A stretch of DNA of 64,000 nt, from positions 124,001 through 188,000 of the forward strand of contig JARGPU010000003.1 of NCBI GenBank assembly GCA_029210325.1. Reading direction: 5' to 3'. This document shows, piece by piece, positions 8,823 through 17,516 of the stretch. This stretch comes from Alcanivoracaceae bacterium. GTDB taxonomy: Bacteria > Pseudomonadota > Gammaproteobacteria > Pseudomonadales > Alcanivoracaceae. The position numbers and the translations under genes were made by a program. Position 1 is the first letter of the stretch, and every line of letters starts with the position of its first letter. The notes under the pieces are model-generated. The model was given only the letters and a program-made list of their open reading frames with translations. It was not told the DNA's origin and did no database searches.

Positions 8823-9857
8823 ATGTCCTCAAATTTGGTAGCAATTGATTACTATCTTCCCGAGCGGGTCGTTACTAATGATGATTTGGTAGATTTCTTT
8901 CCCGAGCAGAGTGCGCAGAAAATATTGCGTAGCTCCGGTGTCGCTCGGCGCCATATCGCCGCGCATGGCCAAGCCCCTTCAGATATGGCGTGGCAGGCCG
9001 CGAGCCTTTTGTTTGAGCAATTTTCCCAGCAGGGTATCGATCTCGCCAAGCACATTGATGGGCTGCTGTTCTGTACTGAGATTCCAGACTGCCGTGCGCC
9101 GATGACTGCAGTGTTTTTGCATGGGCGTCTGGGGTTGCGTCGCGACTGCCTTGCGCTGGACATTCCAGCTGGGTGCACTGGTTTTATGAATGGCTTATTG
9201 CTAGCTAAAAGTTTGGCTGCTTCTAAGCAGCTGCGTAATATATTGTTGCTTACTGCTGAGGCTACTTCTTGGGTGATTCCTGAAGACGACTTGGCTTTGC
9301 GTATGATTTTTTCCGATGGTGCAGCCGCAGCCCTAGTCTCTGCAGGGGAAAAAAATGGCATTGGTGAATTTGTTGTTGGGGTGGACAGCCAAGGTGCTAG
9401 TTCCTTAGGTGTCCCCGATAGTGGTGCGAGGAGTCCGCTGAGTATAACGTGCCCAAATGGGGCGGACGGCATCGGTATGCCATTTGGCTCTTTGCAGATG
9501 AACGGTCAAGAGGTTCTGCGTTTTTCGTTACGGGAAGTGCCAGCATTGATGCATAGGGTTTTAGAGGTAAATAATTTAGCAAAGCAAGATATTGATATGT
9601 TTATTTTTCACCAGGCAAGCGGTTTCGTGTTAGACGCCTTGCAAAGGAAGTGCGATATCCCTTACGAGAAATTTTATCGTTGCTTAGAGAATGTAGGCAA
9701 TACGGTTTCATCTACCCTGCCTATTGCTTTGGCAAAGGCTTTGTCTGATGGCAAGGTAACGCATGGTTCGCGCGTTATGCTGCTCGGTTTTGGGGTGGGA
9801 TTTTCCTGGTCAGGCACGGTAATTGAGTGGCGGAATAATTATTCATTTATGCAATAA
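8823..9857 (+). CDS. Beta-ketoacyl-ACP synthase III-like (FabH family)
   Basis: 344 residues, thiolase fold. The full Cys-His-Asn triad is visible: C118 in PAGCTGF, H263 in FHQASG, N293 in NVGNTVSS; the FabH-like C-terminus GFGVGFSWSG is present. These enzymes condense an acyl-CoA starter with malonyl-ACP. GGAG lies just before the ATG at 8823. Because it stands beside a dedicated ACP and a second FabH-like gene, away from any fatty acid operon, it is more likely a specialised synthase (short acyl group for a glycan, lipid or secondary product) than housekeeping FabH. Confidence 0.88.
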   Translation: MSSNLVAIDYYLPERVVTNDDLVDFFPEQSAQKILRSSGVARRHIAAHGQAPSDMAWQAASLLFEQFSQQGIDLAKHIDGLLFCTEIPDCRAPMTAVFLHGRLGLRRDCLALDIPAGCTGFMNGLLLAKSLAASKQLRNILLLTAEATSWVIPEDDLALRMIFSDGAAAALVSAGEKNGIGEFVVGVDSQGASSLGVPDSGARSPLSITCPNGADGIGMPFGSLQMNGQEVLRFSLREVPALMHRVLEVNNLAKQDIDMFIFHQASGFVLDALQRKCDIPYEKFYRCLENVGNTVSSTLPIALAKALSDGKVTHGSRVMLLGFGVGFSWSGTVIEWRNNYSFMQ

Positions 9858-9874
9858 ATTTGGCAGAGTGGAAG

Positions 9875-10111
9875 ATGAACATTACGGACTTTATTGAAAA
9901 GCTGGAAGTGGAGTTTGAAGAGGTAGAAAAAGGCTCTATTACGCCGAATACTGTTTTTCTTGATATGAAAGAATGGTGCTCACTTTATGCGCTAATTGTT
10001 ATGGCTATTGTTTCAACAGATTATGACGTTGATTTATCTGGTGATGACTTGGTAGGTGTTGCGACAGTTTCGGATTTGTTTGATCTAATCCAGCGCCGGA
10101 AAGCAATTTAG
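9875..10111 (+). CDS. Divergent acyl carrier protein
   Basis: 78 residues from ATG 9875; the frame is open from a TTG at 9860, but residues before the ATG do not belong to the fold. The usual D-S-L phosphopantetheine site is replaced by EWCSL: the Ser (residue 36) and Leu remain and Cys takes the place of Asp. The downstream helix pattern ending TVSDLFDLIQRR matches the ACP family. It probably carries the acyl chain made by the two flanking FabH-like enzymes. Its stop overlaps the next GTG start (TAGTG), so translation is coupled. Confidence 0.75.
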   Translation: MNITDFIEKLEVEFEEVEKGSITPNTVFLDMKEWCSLYALIVMAIVSTDYDVDLSGDDLVGVATVSDLFDLIQRRKAI

Positions 10112-11187
10112 TGGCTGTAGTAAGTATTCCTCACGTACGGGTTCAGGCTATTTCAGCTTGTGTTCCGAAGCGCTGCCAGCGCAATGCCCAAGACGAGAAA
10201 ATAGATGAAAAAGACCGAGGGCTGCTGATTCGAGCTACGGGAGTAGAGGAGCGTCGTATTGCCTCTATAGGCTTAACTGCGGTTGATTTATGTGAAGTTG
10301 CCGCCAGAGAGTTGTTGCGAAATCAGTGCGTAGATCCAGATAGCATTGATATACTTGTACTAGTTACTCAGTCTGGTGATTTTCCTTTACCCGCTTCGGC
10401 CATCATTCTTCAGGATCGTCTTGGTTTGCGTCGGGATATAATGGCATTTGATGTCGGTTTGGGGTGTTCTGGCTACATATATGGACTATCTATCGTAGCG
10501 GGTTTAATGCAATCGATGGGCTTGAGAAGGGGATTGTTGCTATCTGGTGACGTCTCTTCAACTCGCTGCTCCGTTTCAGACAAGAGTACCTACCCATTAT
10601 TTGGCGATGCTGGTTCTGCCACTTTACTTCAGCACGACGTCACTGCTCAAGATATGCACCTATCGTTATTTAGCGATGGTTCGGGCTACAAAAATATCAT
10701 TATTAGAGATGGTGGCATGCGCAATGGCTTTTCAGAGAGTTCATTTGTTCCGCATGTTGTTTCGCCGGGTATTACTCGTAGTCGCTTGCATTTGGAGTTA
10801 GATGGAATGGGAGTATTTTCGTTTGCCACTTCCCGTGTTCCGCCATCGGTTAATGATATTCTTTCAAGCCTGAAAATGCAGTCTTCTGATATTGATTTTT
10901 TTGTTATGCATCAGGCCAATAAGTTGATCAATGAAACTGTCAGGAGAAAATGTGGGTTCAGTAATGAGCAAACGCCGTATTCATTGGCCAAGTTTGGCAA
11001 TACCAGCTCGGCATCTATTCCGTTGACGATAGTTGCTGAGTTGGGAGACCTATTAGCCCGCCGTAGCGCAGTGCTTTTGCTGTCTGGGTTTGGGGTTGGT
11101 TTGTCTTGGGGTAATGCACTGATTCATGTAGATGAGCTGCGTTGCCTCCCCTTAATTGAGGTGAGTGATGACGGTAGGCAAGTTTAG
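10111..11187 (+). CDS. Beta-ketoacyl-ACP synthase III-like, second copy
   Basis: 358 residues starting at GTG 10111, which overlaps the ACP stop. The triad is intact: C119 in GLGCSGY, H267 in MHQANK, N297 in FGNTSSAS; the C-terminus GFGVGLSWG is typical. It is clearly a paralogue, not a copy, of the gene at 8823 (they differ through most of their length). The two could act in sequence, with different starters, or as a hetero-oligomer. The end overlaps the SDR gene by 20 bases. Confidence 0.88.
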   Translation: MAVVSIPHVRVQAISACVPKRCQRNAQDEKIDEKDRGLLIRATGVEERRIASIGLTAVDLCEVAARELLRNQCVDPDSIDILVLVTQSGDFPLPASAIILQDRLGLRRDIMAFDVGLGCSGYIYGLSIVAGLMQSMGLRRGLLLSGDVSSTRCSVSDKSTYPLFGDAGSATLLQHDVTAQDMHLSLFSDGSGYKNIIIRDGGMRNGFSESSFVPHVVSPGITRSRLHLELDGMGVFSFATSRVPPSVNDILSSLKMQSSDIDFFVMHQANKLINETVRRKCGFSNEQTPYSLAKFGNTSSASIPLTIVAELGDLLARRSAVLLLSGFGVGLSWGNALIHVDELRCLPLIEVSDDGRQV

Positions 11188-11920
11188 TGACCTTGCTGGT
11201 AAAGTTATTTTGGTAACAGGAGCATCTTCTGGAATTGGCAGAGGCGTGGCGATCTCTTTGGCCGAACAGGGTGTTCGGGTGTTGCTCACGGGCAGAAATG
11301 AGCTGGCGTTACGCGAGCTTGGTAAAGAGCTGTCGGATGATTCCGTATGTTATCCGGCAGACTTAACATGTTCTGCTCAGCTCGCTGAACTTGTTGAGGT
11401 TTTGCCGGCAGTTGATGGCGTATTCCACTCCGCAGGCATGATCAGTCCTTTTCCGGCTGGCTTTCTTAATGAAGTCAAGCTTGGCCAGGTTATGAGTATT
11501 AATTTCGAATCTCCAGCGCTGCTTACATCGGCATTGTTGCGACAAAAAAAGATTCGCCGATCGTCCTCTTTGGTATTTATGTCTTCAGTCGCGAGTGGCT
11601 TTTCTTACAAAGGCAGCGCCTCTTACTCAGCGAGCAAGGCTGCGTTAGAGGCATATAGTAGAAGTGTTGCTATTGAGCATGCGTCTATGGGCATTCGAGC
11701 AAACTGCATTCTTGCTGCGATGGTACGCACGCCCATTTTTGAGCAGTCACTGAAGTTTCATGGGCAAGACTTGATGCGCCAACATCAAAAGAAGTACCCG
11801 CTGGGTGTAGGCGATGTCAGTGACATCAGTGAATTGGCATTGTTCCTACTTTCTAGTGCTTCCCGTTGGATGACTGGTGCCTCGTTAGTCATGGATGGCG
11901 GGCTAAGTGCTGGCAGGTAG
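11168..11920 (+). CDS. SDR oxidoreductase, 3-oxoacyl-ACP reductase type
   Basis: 250 residues. Classical short-chain dehydrogenase: cofactor motif TGASSGIG near residue 19, a Ser in MSSVAS, and the YSASK active site with Tyr and Lys four apart near residue 153; the end MTGASLVMDGG is the usual FabG-like C-terminus. It would reduce a 3-oxo group to a 3-hydroxy group with NAD(P)H. A GTG at 11165 directly before the ATG makes the start ambiguous by one codon. Placed after the ketosynthases and ACP, it most simply reduces their product while still ACP-bound. Confidence 0.85.
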   Translation: MTVGKFSDLAGKVILVTGASSGIGRGVAISLAEQGVRVLLTGRNELALRELGKELSDDSVCYPADLTCSAQLAELVEVLPAVDGVFHSAGMISPFPAGFLNEVKLGQVMSINFESPALLTSALLRQKKIRRSSSLVFMSSVASGFSYKGSASYSASKAALEAYSRSVAIEHASMGIRANCILAAMVRTPIFEQSLKFHGQDLMRQHQKKYPLGVGDVSDISELALFLLSSASRWMTGASLVMDGGLSAGR

Positions 11921-11937
11921 TGTAGAGATTTCATCTA

Positions 11938-12585
11938 ATGATTATTAGAAAATATGGTATTGAGTTACGTCGCCTGACTAGTTCGGATATTTATCTTCTT
12001 CGTGAAATGCGCAATCGTACGGACATTCGATCAAAAATGCATGCCCAGCAATATATTACGCATGATATGCAGAGAAGTTGGTTTGATTCTATTGATAATA
12101 TGTTTAATTATTTTTTTTTGATTATTTTTCATGGGCGAAAGGTGGGGCTCGTTCAGGCTAAAGATGTAGACTTTCTCTCTCGTACGTGTGAGCCTGGTAT
12201 TTATCTGTGGGACGAAAACGCGCTGGCAGAAGGTGTGTCGGTTAAGGCATCGGTGGCTTTTGCTGATGCACTTTTTAATATTATTCTTATAAAATCAGGG
12301 CGTGCCAAAGTTCGTGTAGATAACCTGGTTGCCCATCGTCACAACTTATCCTTGGGTTACTTGGATGTGGGTCCGGCGGCGCCGGAGTTTATGCATCTTG
12401 ATAGAGAACGCTTTCTTACATTGGCGCCACGCTTAAGAAGGGTGTGCTCGAGGGGAATGGACTTGGAGCCTACTACTATAGCGGATGCTGAGTTTCCCAA
12501 TATCGCTAAGTCTCTCTATCTTTACAAAGATCTGCCTGATGATGTGAGAGCTATCTTCTCAGGGAAGATAATAGCGTTGCGTTAA
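11938..12585 (+). CDS. GNAT-family acyltransferase, PseH-like
   Basis: 215 residues. The first ~60 residues (ELRRLTSSDIYLLREMRN, then THDMQRSWF) follow the pattern of the GNAT sugar N-acetyltransferases such as PseH, and the middle has the beta-strand and helix order of the fold (GLVQAKDVDF, GVSVKASVAFADALF). These enzymes transfer an acyl group to the amino group of a nucleotide-linked amino sugar. The gene lies 17 bases behind the SDR gene. Coupled with the WecE-like aminotransferase across the cluster, it could attach the acyl chain to a 4-amino sugar; that is inference. It is the last + strand gene before the convergent set. Confidence 0.65.
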   Translation: MIIRKYGIELRRLTSSDIYLLREMRNRTDIRSKMHAQQYITHDMQRSWFDSIDNMFNYFFLIIFHGRKVGLVQAKDVDFLSRTCEPGIYLWDENALAEGVSVKASVAFADALFNIILIKSGRAKVRVDNLVAHRHNLSLGYLDVGPAAPEFMHLDRERFLTLAPRLRRVCSRGMDLEPTTIADAEFPNIAKSLYLYKDLPDDVRAIFSGKIIALR

Positions 12586-12630
12586 AAATGATTGGTGGAC
12601 TTTTTGGGGGTGCCGTGCCACATCCTTTAT

Positions 12631-12975
12631 CTATAATTGTCCCGCAGCGAAAATACATAAGAATTCTGTTTCAGAGATCAGCCAACCGGAAATAAGGCGG
12701 CAATTTCGGTTCTCATAGTCTTTCTTGATATGTCGTCGAATTCTTTCTGGATCTTGGGATATTGAGATCATTTTTTCAGTTTCTTTTTTTCCTGGTGGGC
12801 TGGATTGTCGTATTTCTTCTAGAATAAGTGCGGCATCAGGAAATTCATCAAAAATTTTTCTTACGACATCTGGTAGTGCCTTTGGTGTGCCGGCGAGGGT
12901 TTTTGTATAGGCTTTTTTTGCGGCAGGCAGGGCTGCGAGCGACAGCAGGGAGATAATAAAACTGCGCCGGTTCAT
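12631..12975 (-). CDS. Small Tat-type exported partner of a GMC oxidoreductase
   Basis: 114 residues. It begins MNRRSFIISLLSLAALPAAKKA, a twin-arginine type signal, and the short mature part is predicted soluble. Its start overlaps the stop of the upstream GMC gene (ATGA), the same pairing of a small Tat protein with a GMC flavoprotein seen twice at 19281-23755, although here the small gene comes second. By analogy with gluconate 2-dehydrogenase subunit 3 type proteins it probably escorts the flavoprotein to the periplasm. The sequence is much shorter than the other two small partners and shares no clear motif with them beyond the signal. Confidence 0.6.
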   Translation of the reverse strand: MNRRSFIISLLSLAALPAAKKAYTKTLAGTPKALPDVVRKIFDEFPDAALILEEIRQSSPPGKKETEKMISISQDPERIRRHIKKDYENRNCRLISGWLISETEFLCIFAAGQL

Positions 12976-14456
12976 GGTGATGCCTTTATCGTGATTGCCA
13001 GATGCTCTGCTATTCTTAAAGCCAAAGCCACTATCGTCAATGTTGGTTGGGCGTAGCCAAAGGTAGGAAATACAGAGCTTCCGCCGATATATAGGTTGCT
13101 AATATCGTGGCTCCGGCAGTCGCTATTAACTACACCATGCCTTCGGTTCTCGTGCATTCGAGTTGTGCCCATATGGTGGAACCCATATTCGTCCATGCCT
13201 TCCATCAAGCTGTCCCGATCTTTTCCATTAACATTAATTTGCACTCGGCCGGCATCCGCCGCGGAAAGGTGCCTTGCAAACTCATAGGCTACTTTTTCAC
13301 GATTTTCGCTATGATTTCTGGTGAAAGCCAACGATAGGTTTACTCTGCGTGTCCCTAGAGGGTCTCGGTCATCTGATAGGCTTACTGTGCTGTCTCGACA
13401 TGGTTCTGGTTCGATGCTGCCGTAAATATCAAATTCTTTGTGTCCTAGAGGGGCATCAATGGGAGTCCCCCAGCGTACATCGTGTCCCATATAGGGGATC
13501 ACCGCCGCAGCAAAGTTGGGTAGACGAAGTTTTCTTGTCTCTTCTTCTGTCAGCTTGAGAGCTGGCGTGGCTGAGGCTAGCTGGAAGCCGTCAGGGCCCG
13601 ATATGCGAGATGTGCGGTAGGTTTTAGGGTTAATTAGGGGAGAGCGGATGGCAACTCTTCCTAAGTATGAGCCTTCATGGTCGGCGAAGTAGCGCCCTAC
13701 ATTTCCACTGCTATTGGCAAGGCCGGCTTTTATTTGTGTGTTGCAGTTTAATAGAATTCTTGCGTTTTCAATGCCTCCTGTGGCAAGCACGTAGTGCTGC
13801 GCCTCTACCTTGAAAGTATTTCCTTTAAGCGTTTTAAAATGAGCACTAATTATATGCTTATGATTGTCTTTTGATAACTCTAGGTTGACAAGATTGGAGT
13901 TAAGAAAGCAGTGGATCCTGTTTGATTTTTCTATGGTGTCTTTATACTTGATGCCGAATCGGGTTGGCAGGCTATGACGAATAAGTGCAGTTTCGATTGT
14001 TGAGGTGTTGAAGAATCGTGGCTTTCCTGCGAGCCTCTCCCAAAAGTCATATGTGTACTTTTTTGGGCCAAGATCAAGTATTTGTGCGGCTTGATCATAG
14101 TGGCCTCGAAGATCGCTTTTCTTTATGGGCCATCCGCTATCTGGAATCCAGTCTTTTTTTGTAAAGTCGATATCATCGAGCTCTCGTGTCCAGCCTGTCC
14201 AATGCTGGCTCGTGCCGCCAAAAACTCGAAGTCGCGATGCGCCAGGAGATAAATAATCTAGCCCGGTATTATTGCCTATATTAAGGCTTTGATTCTCCGC
14301 GTCTCTCTCCAGACCGCCGCTTTCTACCAGCGCAACACTAATGCCAGCTTCGCTAAGGGCAAGCGCTGCAGTAATGCCAGCGACACCCGCCCCTATAATA
14401 CAAACTTTGGTTCGTATCCTATTTCCATCAGTAATCTGGAAACCGTTATAGAACAT
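12972..14456 (-). CDS. GMC-family FAD oxidoreductase
   Basis: 494 residues. The N-terminus has the dinucleotide fold (VCIIGAGVAGITAAL, ending in VESGG), and the C-terminus has the GMC pattern HHMGTTRM, YIGGSSVFPT and PTLTIVALA. Members oxidise alcohols or sugars with FAD. The substrate is unknown; the neighbours (epimerase, sugar aminotransferase, glycosyltransferase) suggest a sugar or lipid-linked alcohol. It has no own signal peptide, so export would need the small Tat partner that follows. The ATG overlaps the stop of the upstream epimerase gene. Confidence 0.85.
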   Translation of the reverse strand: MFYNGFQITDGNRIRTKVCIIGAGVAGITAALALSEAGISVALVESGGLERDAENQSLNIGNNTGLDYLSPGASRLRVFGGTSQHWTGWTRELDDIDFTKKDWIPDSGWPIKKSDLRGHYDQAAQILDLGPKKYTYDFWERLAGKPRFFNTSTIETALIRHSLPTRFGIKYKDTIEKSNRIHCFLNSNLVNLELSKDNHKHIISAHFKTLKGNTFKVEAQHYVLATGGIENARILLNCNTQIKAGLANSSGNVGRYFADHEGSYLGRVAIRSPLINPKTYRTSRISGPDGFQLASATPALKLTEEETRKLRLPNFAAAVIPYMGHDVRWGTPIDAPLGHKEFDIYGSIEPEPCRDSTVSLSDDRDPLGTRRVNLSLAFTRNHSENREKVAYEFARHLSAADAGRVQINVNGKDRDSLMEGMDEYGFHHMGTTRMHENRRHGVVNSDCRSHDISNLYIGGSSVFPTFGYAQPTLTIVALALRIAEHLAITIKASP

Positions 14457-15523
14457 TATGACATCCCAAGCTTTTCGCCAGAGTTCTTCTCACCCTCGTG
14501 TGGCGAAGTCGTTCTTGCGGCGTCGGGCCGGGTACTGATAAGGCTATTAGCCCGGTACCAGTCCAGCGTGTGGCATTTAAGTAGATCTTCCCCGCCGCTG
14601 TGGCTTAAAAACTGGGTGATACCTGCCAGCGCCTTCTCGAACGAGGTTGTCGGTTCCCATAGGAGTAAGTCTTTCATTTTCTCAAATGAGACTCGATATG
14701 AGCGGACATCCTGGGGGCCGTTGTGGCGAATCGAAACTGGTCTATTTTTCACTACTCTATGAAACTGGGCGATTGTTTCAGCAACACTGTTAATCTGCAG
14801 GTTCTGATCCGCACGGCCAATATTGATAATCTGCCCGGCGGTTTCGATGAGATCTGGATTGAGTAGACGAATAAAGGCTTGCGCCGCGTCTGCAACGTAC
14901 AGTAACGGCCTGACTTGCGTTCCGCCGCCGTTAACGGTTATTTCACCATGCCTCCATGCGCTATAACACATGCTGTTTACTACCAGATCAAGGCGCATTC
15001 TGGTTGAAAAGCCAAACAGGGTTGCCAGTCTCAGTGCGGTAACAGAGAAGTTATTGTCGTTCAGAGATATTGTATCTCGTTCTGCGGCGAGGTTGGCGTC
15101 TGCGTAGGTGGTCAGGGGCTTTGTCGGGGATGTCTCGTCCAGTGTGCCCGTATTGAAGCCGTAGACGCTGCAGCTTGAGGCCAGAAGGTAACGTCTTACG
15201 CCAGCCTTCTTTGCAAGGCGCGCTGTGCGGGCACGACTGAGGTGATTGATTTCCCAAGTGGCCTCGGAAAAGGTTTCTCCACATGGATCATTAGAGAGTG
15301 CGGCGAGGTCAATTACTGAATCAACGCCTCGAAGCAGGCTCTCCGGCATTTGGCGGCTATCTTGCCGGATGCATGTCAGACGTGGGTGTTTGGCTAGAAG
15401 TTCGCGGCCAAACCAGAATGTATCCACGGCAATAACCCGGTGGCCCGAGAGCAATAATGCCGGTACCAGACTCGTGCCTATATAGCCGCCGGCACCAGTG
15501 ATAAGAATGCATTGTTGTTTCAT
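14456..15523 (-). CDS. NAD-dependent epimerase/dehydratase (extended SDR)
   Basis: 355 residues from ATG 15523; the frame continues to 15562, but the Rossmann motif ITGAGGYIG begins right after 15523 and GGAAA precedes it. Extended SDR features: VIDLAALS, LLASSCSVYG, and then TTYADANLAAE where the catalytic pattern is expected. The Tyr (residue 140) is there but the Lys four residues later is Asn (144). The C-terminal half (RPLLYVADAAQAF, GQIINIG) matches nucleotide-sugar epimerases. It probably acts on the nucleotide sugar handled by the adjacent WecE-like enzyme; whether it is catalytically normal is open. Confidence 0.8.
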   Translation of the reverse strand: MKQQCILITGAGGYIGTSLVPALLLSGHRVIAVDTFWFGRELLAKHPRLTCIRQDSRQMPESLLRGVDSVIDLAALSNDPCGETFSEATWEINHLSRARTARLAKKAGVRRYLLASSCSVYGFNTGTLDETSPTKPLTTYADANLAAERDTISLNDNNFSVTALRLATLFGFSTRMRLDLVVNSMCYSAWRHGEITVNGGGTQVRPLLYVADAAQAFIRLLNPDLIETAGQIINIGRADQNLQINSVAETIAQFHRVVKNRPVSIRHNGPQDVRSYRVSFEKMKDLLLWEPTTSFEKALAGITQFLSHSGGEDLLKCHTLDWYRANSLISTRPDAARTTSPHEGEKNSGEKLGMS

Positions 15524-15582
15524 CGAAATTTTTCCATCAGGTTCAAAGCCATTAGAGTCCACCGCTAATATCTGACTCTAGG

Positions 15583-16734
15583 TTAGGCGGTTTGGCTATT
15601 ATTCAACATGTGGTCAAGGATATCGAAAGTTTTGTCTATGGTGTTGCTGGGCATTCCCGACCAGAGAGGTAATCGCAATAGTCGGTCGGGTAGCATTTCG
15701 CTTTGTGTCATGCTACCGCTGGCTCTGCCTAGCCGTTGGCCCGCTGGCGATCTGTGCAGCGGCTGATAGTGCAGTGCAGTTTGAATTCCTTCTTCTTGCA
15801 GGTGTTCCTGAGCCAGATTGCGCATCTCTTGGGTGCTGAAGATCAGCCCGAAAATATGTGCATTGTGGCGGCAGTTCTCAGGTGGCAGAAGATGCTGCAG
15901 AAGGCCTTTTTTCACCAGAGGGGAAAGTTTTAGTTGATAAAGGTCCCATAGCATAACGCGCTGCCTGTTTATTTCTTCTGCTTGCTCGAGCTGGGCAAGA
16001 AGGTAGGCTGCTTGTAGCTCTGAGGGTGGTGCCGACGTGCCTATGTTTACCCAGTCATATTGGCGAATCTTTCCTGCGCGGAACTGAGCCCGTGTGGTGC
16101 CCTTGTCATGGAGGATTTCAGCTCGACCAATAAATCGTTCATCGTTTATCAGCAGCGCGCCACCTTCCCCGCATGTGATGTTTTTGCTTGCATGAAATGA
16201 ATAGCAGCCTAGATGGCCGATCGTGCCTAAAGGCTTGTTCTGGTAAAGCGAGCCAACACCCTGAGCTGCATCTTCAATGACCAGAATGTTGTAACGATCT
16301 GCAATGTCCATTATGGCGTGCATGTTGCACGCGATGCCAGCGTAATGCACTGGAACTATGGCCCGGGTGCGAGACGTTATGGCTTCCTCAATGGCTCGTT
16401 CATCTATGTTAAGGGTATCCGGGCGAATGTCGACGAACACAATGGTCGCGCCATGTAACGCAAATGCATTGGCGGTGGAGGTGAATGTAAAGCTAGGTAC
16501 GATTACTTCGTCCCCAGGGCTTAAATCCAGAAGAATGGCAGCGAGCTCAAGGGCGTTAGTGCAGGAGTGCGTCAAGAGCACTCGGCGCGCTTTGGTGCTG
16601 TTCTCTAGCCATTTCTCACAGCGCTGTGAATAGACACCGCCTGCACCTGCAGGGCGCGTCAGGGCATCTTGCAGATAAACAGATTCCTGACCGCTGAGAT
16701 AGGTAGAGTTAAATGGCACCATTGGCCTGTTCAT
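15583..16734 (-). CDS. wecE: WecE-type dTDP-4-amino-4,6-dideoxy sugar transaminase
   Basis: 383 residues, PLP enzyme of the DegT/DnrJ/EryC1 family. It aligns over its full length with my recollection of E. coli WecE: VPSFTFTSTANAF, VDIRPDTLNI, PVHYAGIAC, VIEDAAQGV and DLQAAYL-like SELQAAYL. K184 in FHASKN is the PLP-binding lysine. The reaction expected is amination at C4 of a dTDP-4-keto-6-deoxy hexose. A strong AGGAGG ribosome site lies nine bases before ATG 16734, and the start overlaps the glycosyltransferase stop. It is the key evidence that this cluster makes an amino sugar. The symbol reflects family, not proven ECA synthesis; other wec genes are absent here. Confidence 0.85.
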   Translation of the reverse strand: MNRPMVPFNSTYLSGQESVYLQDALTRPAGAGGVYSQRCEKWLENSTKARRVLLTHSCTNALELAAILLDLSPGDEVIVPSFTFTSTANAFALHGATIVFVDIRPDTLNIDERAIEEAITSRTRAIVPVHYAGIACNMHAIMDIADRYNILVIEDAAQGVGSLYQNKPLGTIGHLGCYSFHASKNITCGEGGALLINDERFIGRAEILHDKGTTRAQFRAGKIRQYDWVNIGTSAPPSELQAAYLLAQLEQAEEINRQRVMLWDLYQLKLSPLVKKGLLQHLLPPENCRHNAHIFGLIFSTQEMRNLAQEHLQEEGIQTALHYQPLHRSPAGQRLGRASGSMTQSEMLPDRLLRLPLWSGMPSNTIDKTFDILDHMLNNSQTA

Positions 16735-17516
16735 GGAGCAAGATCCTCCTTCCTGCGCTGGATGGCGAGCCGTGTTTTCAGGCTGCTGATCAACAGTCCG
16801 GCGAATAAAAGAGCCAATGACATTAGTGAGTACTGTGAAGGTGCGTGGCGCACGGTCCCCTTGGTCAGGGTGTGAACGGCAAGAGCCGGGCCAAGAGCAA
16901 TATAGCCAAATATTCTCGGGTTTGCGGCGGCGCCTGCGGGCATACGCATAGCCTCAAGAGCCCGTCGGGTCACAAGAGTGACGGGACTTCCCATATCTTT
17001 GACCTTCAGCCCGGTAATCGTTTGAACCATAAAGTTGGCCATGTGAGACCCAACACGGCGTAAACGCCCGATATCCTCCCTCTGGCTACGGGCGCCATGT
17101 ACGGCCCACACCTTGTCACTTAGCAGCGAGATCATCTCCGGTATTTCCCCCGCACATGGGTGCAAATCGGGATCAATCGTCAGAATGAGCGGTGCTTTGG
17201 CTTGTTGAATTCCCAGCAGAATCGCCGCTTGCTGGCCGTGCCGTGCTGTCTTGGTTATCAGAGATAGTTCAAGCCCAGGATATTGGGCAGCTCTGGGTTT
17301 AGGGGCAGTTTGCCAATAGCCCAGGTCGTCGACGACAACTACTTCATAGACCCCGTCTTGCTGACATGCCAATTTCGAGAGAGATAGCAGTAATTGTGGC
17401 AACTGCTTTGCAACCGGATCAGTAGTAGTGACGACCGAGAGAGAGGGTTGTGCCGTATCAAGCGATTGGTCTGCGTCCCCCTCTGAGATGGCTTGGTTTT
17501 CATCGTGATAGATCAT
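16731..17516 (-). CDS. Family 2 glycosyltransferase with one C-terminal membrane helix
   Basis: 261 residues from ATG 17516; the frame also allows GTG 17561. Neither has a strong ribosome site. The GT-A fold is shown by LSVVTTTDP, YEVVVVDDLG, GQQAAILLGI and LILTIDPDLHP (the DxD metal site), then RRVGSHMANFMVQTITG, as in polyprenyl-phosphate glycosyltransferases of the ArnC/DPM type. A single hydrophobic helix (LALLFAGLLISSL) near the C-terminus could anchor it. It would transfer the cluster sugar to a lipid carrier or acceptor. It starts 13 bases or slightly more after ppsR, so it may be read through from that gene. Confidence 0.75.
   Translation of the reverse strand: MIYHDENQAISEGDADQSLDTAQPSLSVVTTTDPVAKQLPQLLLSLSKLACQQDGVYEVVVVDDLGYWQTAPKPRAAQYPGLELSLITKTARHGQQAAILLGIQQAKAPLILTIDPDLHPCAGEIPEMISLLSDKVWAVHGARSQREDIGRLRRVGSHMANFMVQTITGLKVKDMGSPVTLVTRRALEAMRMPAGAAANPRIFGYIALGPALAVHTLTKGTVRHAPSQYSLMSLALLFAGLLISSLKTRLAIQRRKEDLAP

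Noticed and set aside
15583-16734. Enterobacterial common antigen locus
   Set aside because: Only the wecE-type gene is present; the other wec genes and wzx/wzy are missing, so the sugar is used elsewhere.
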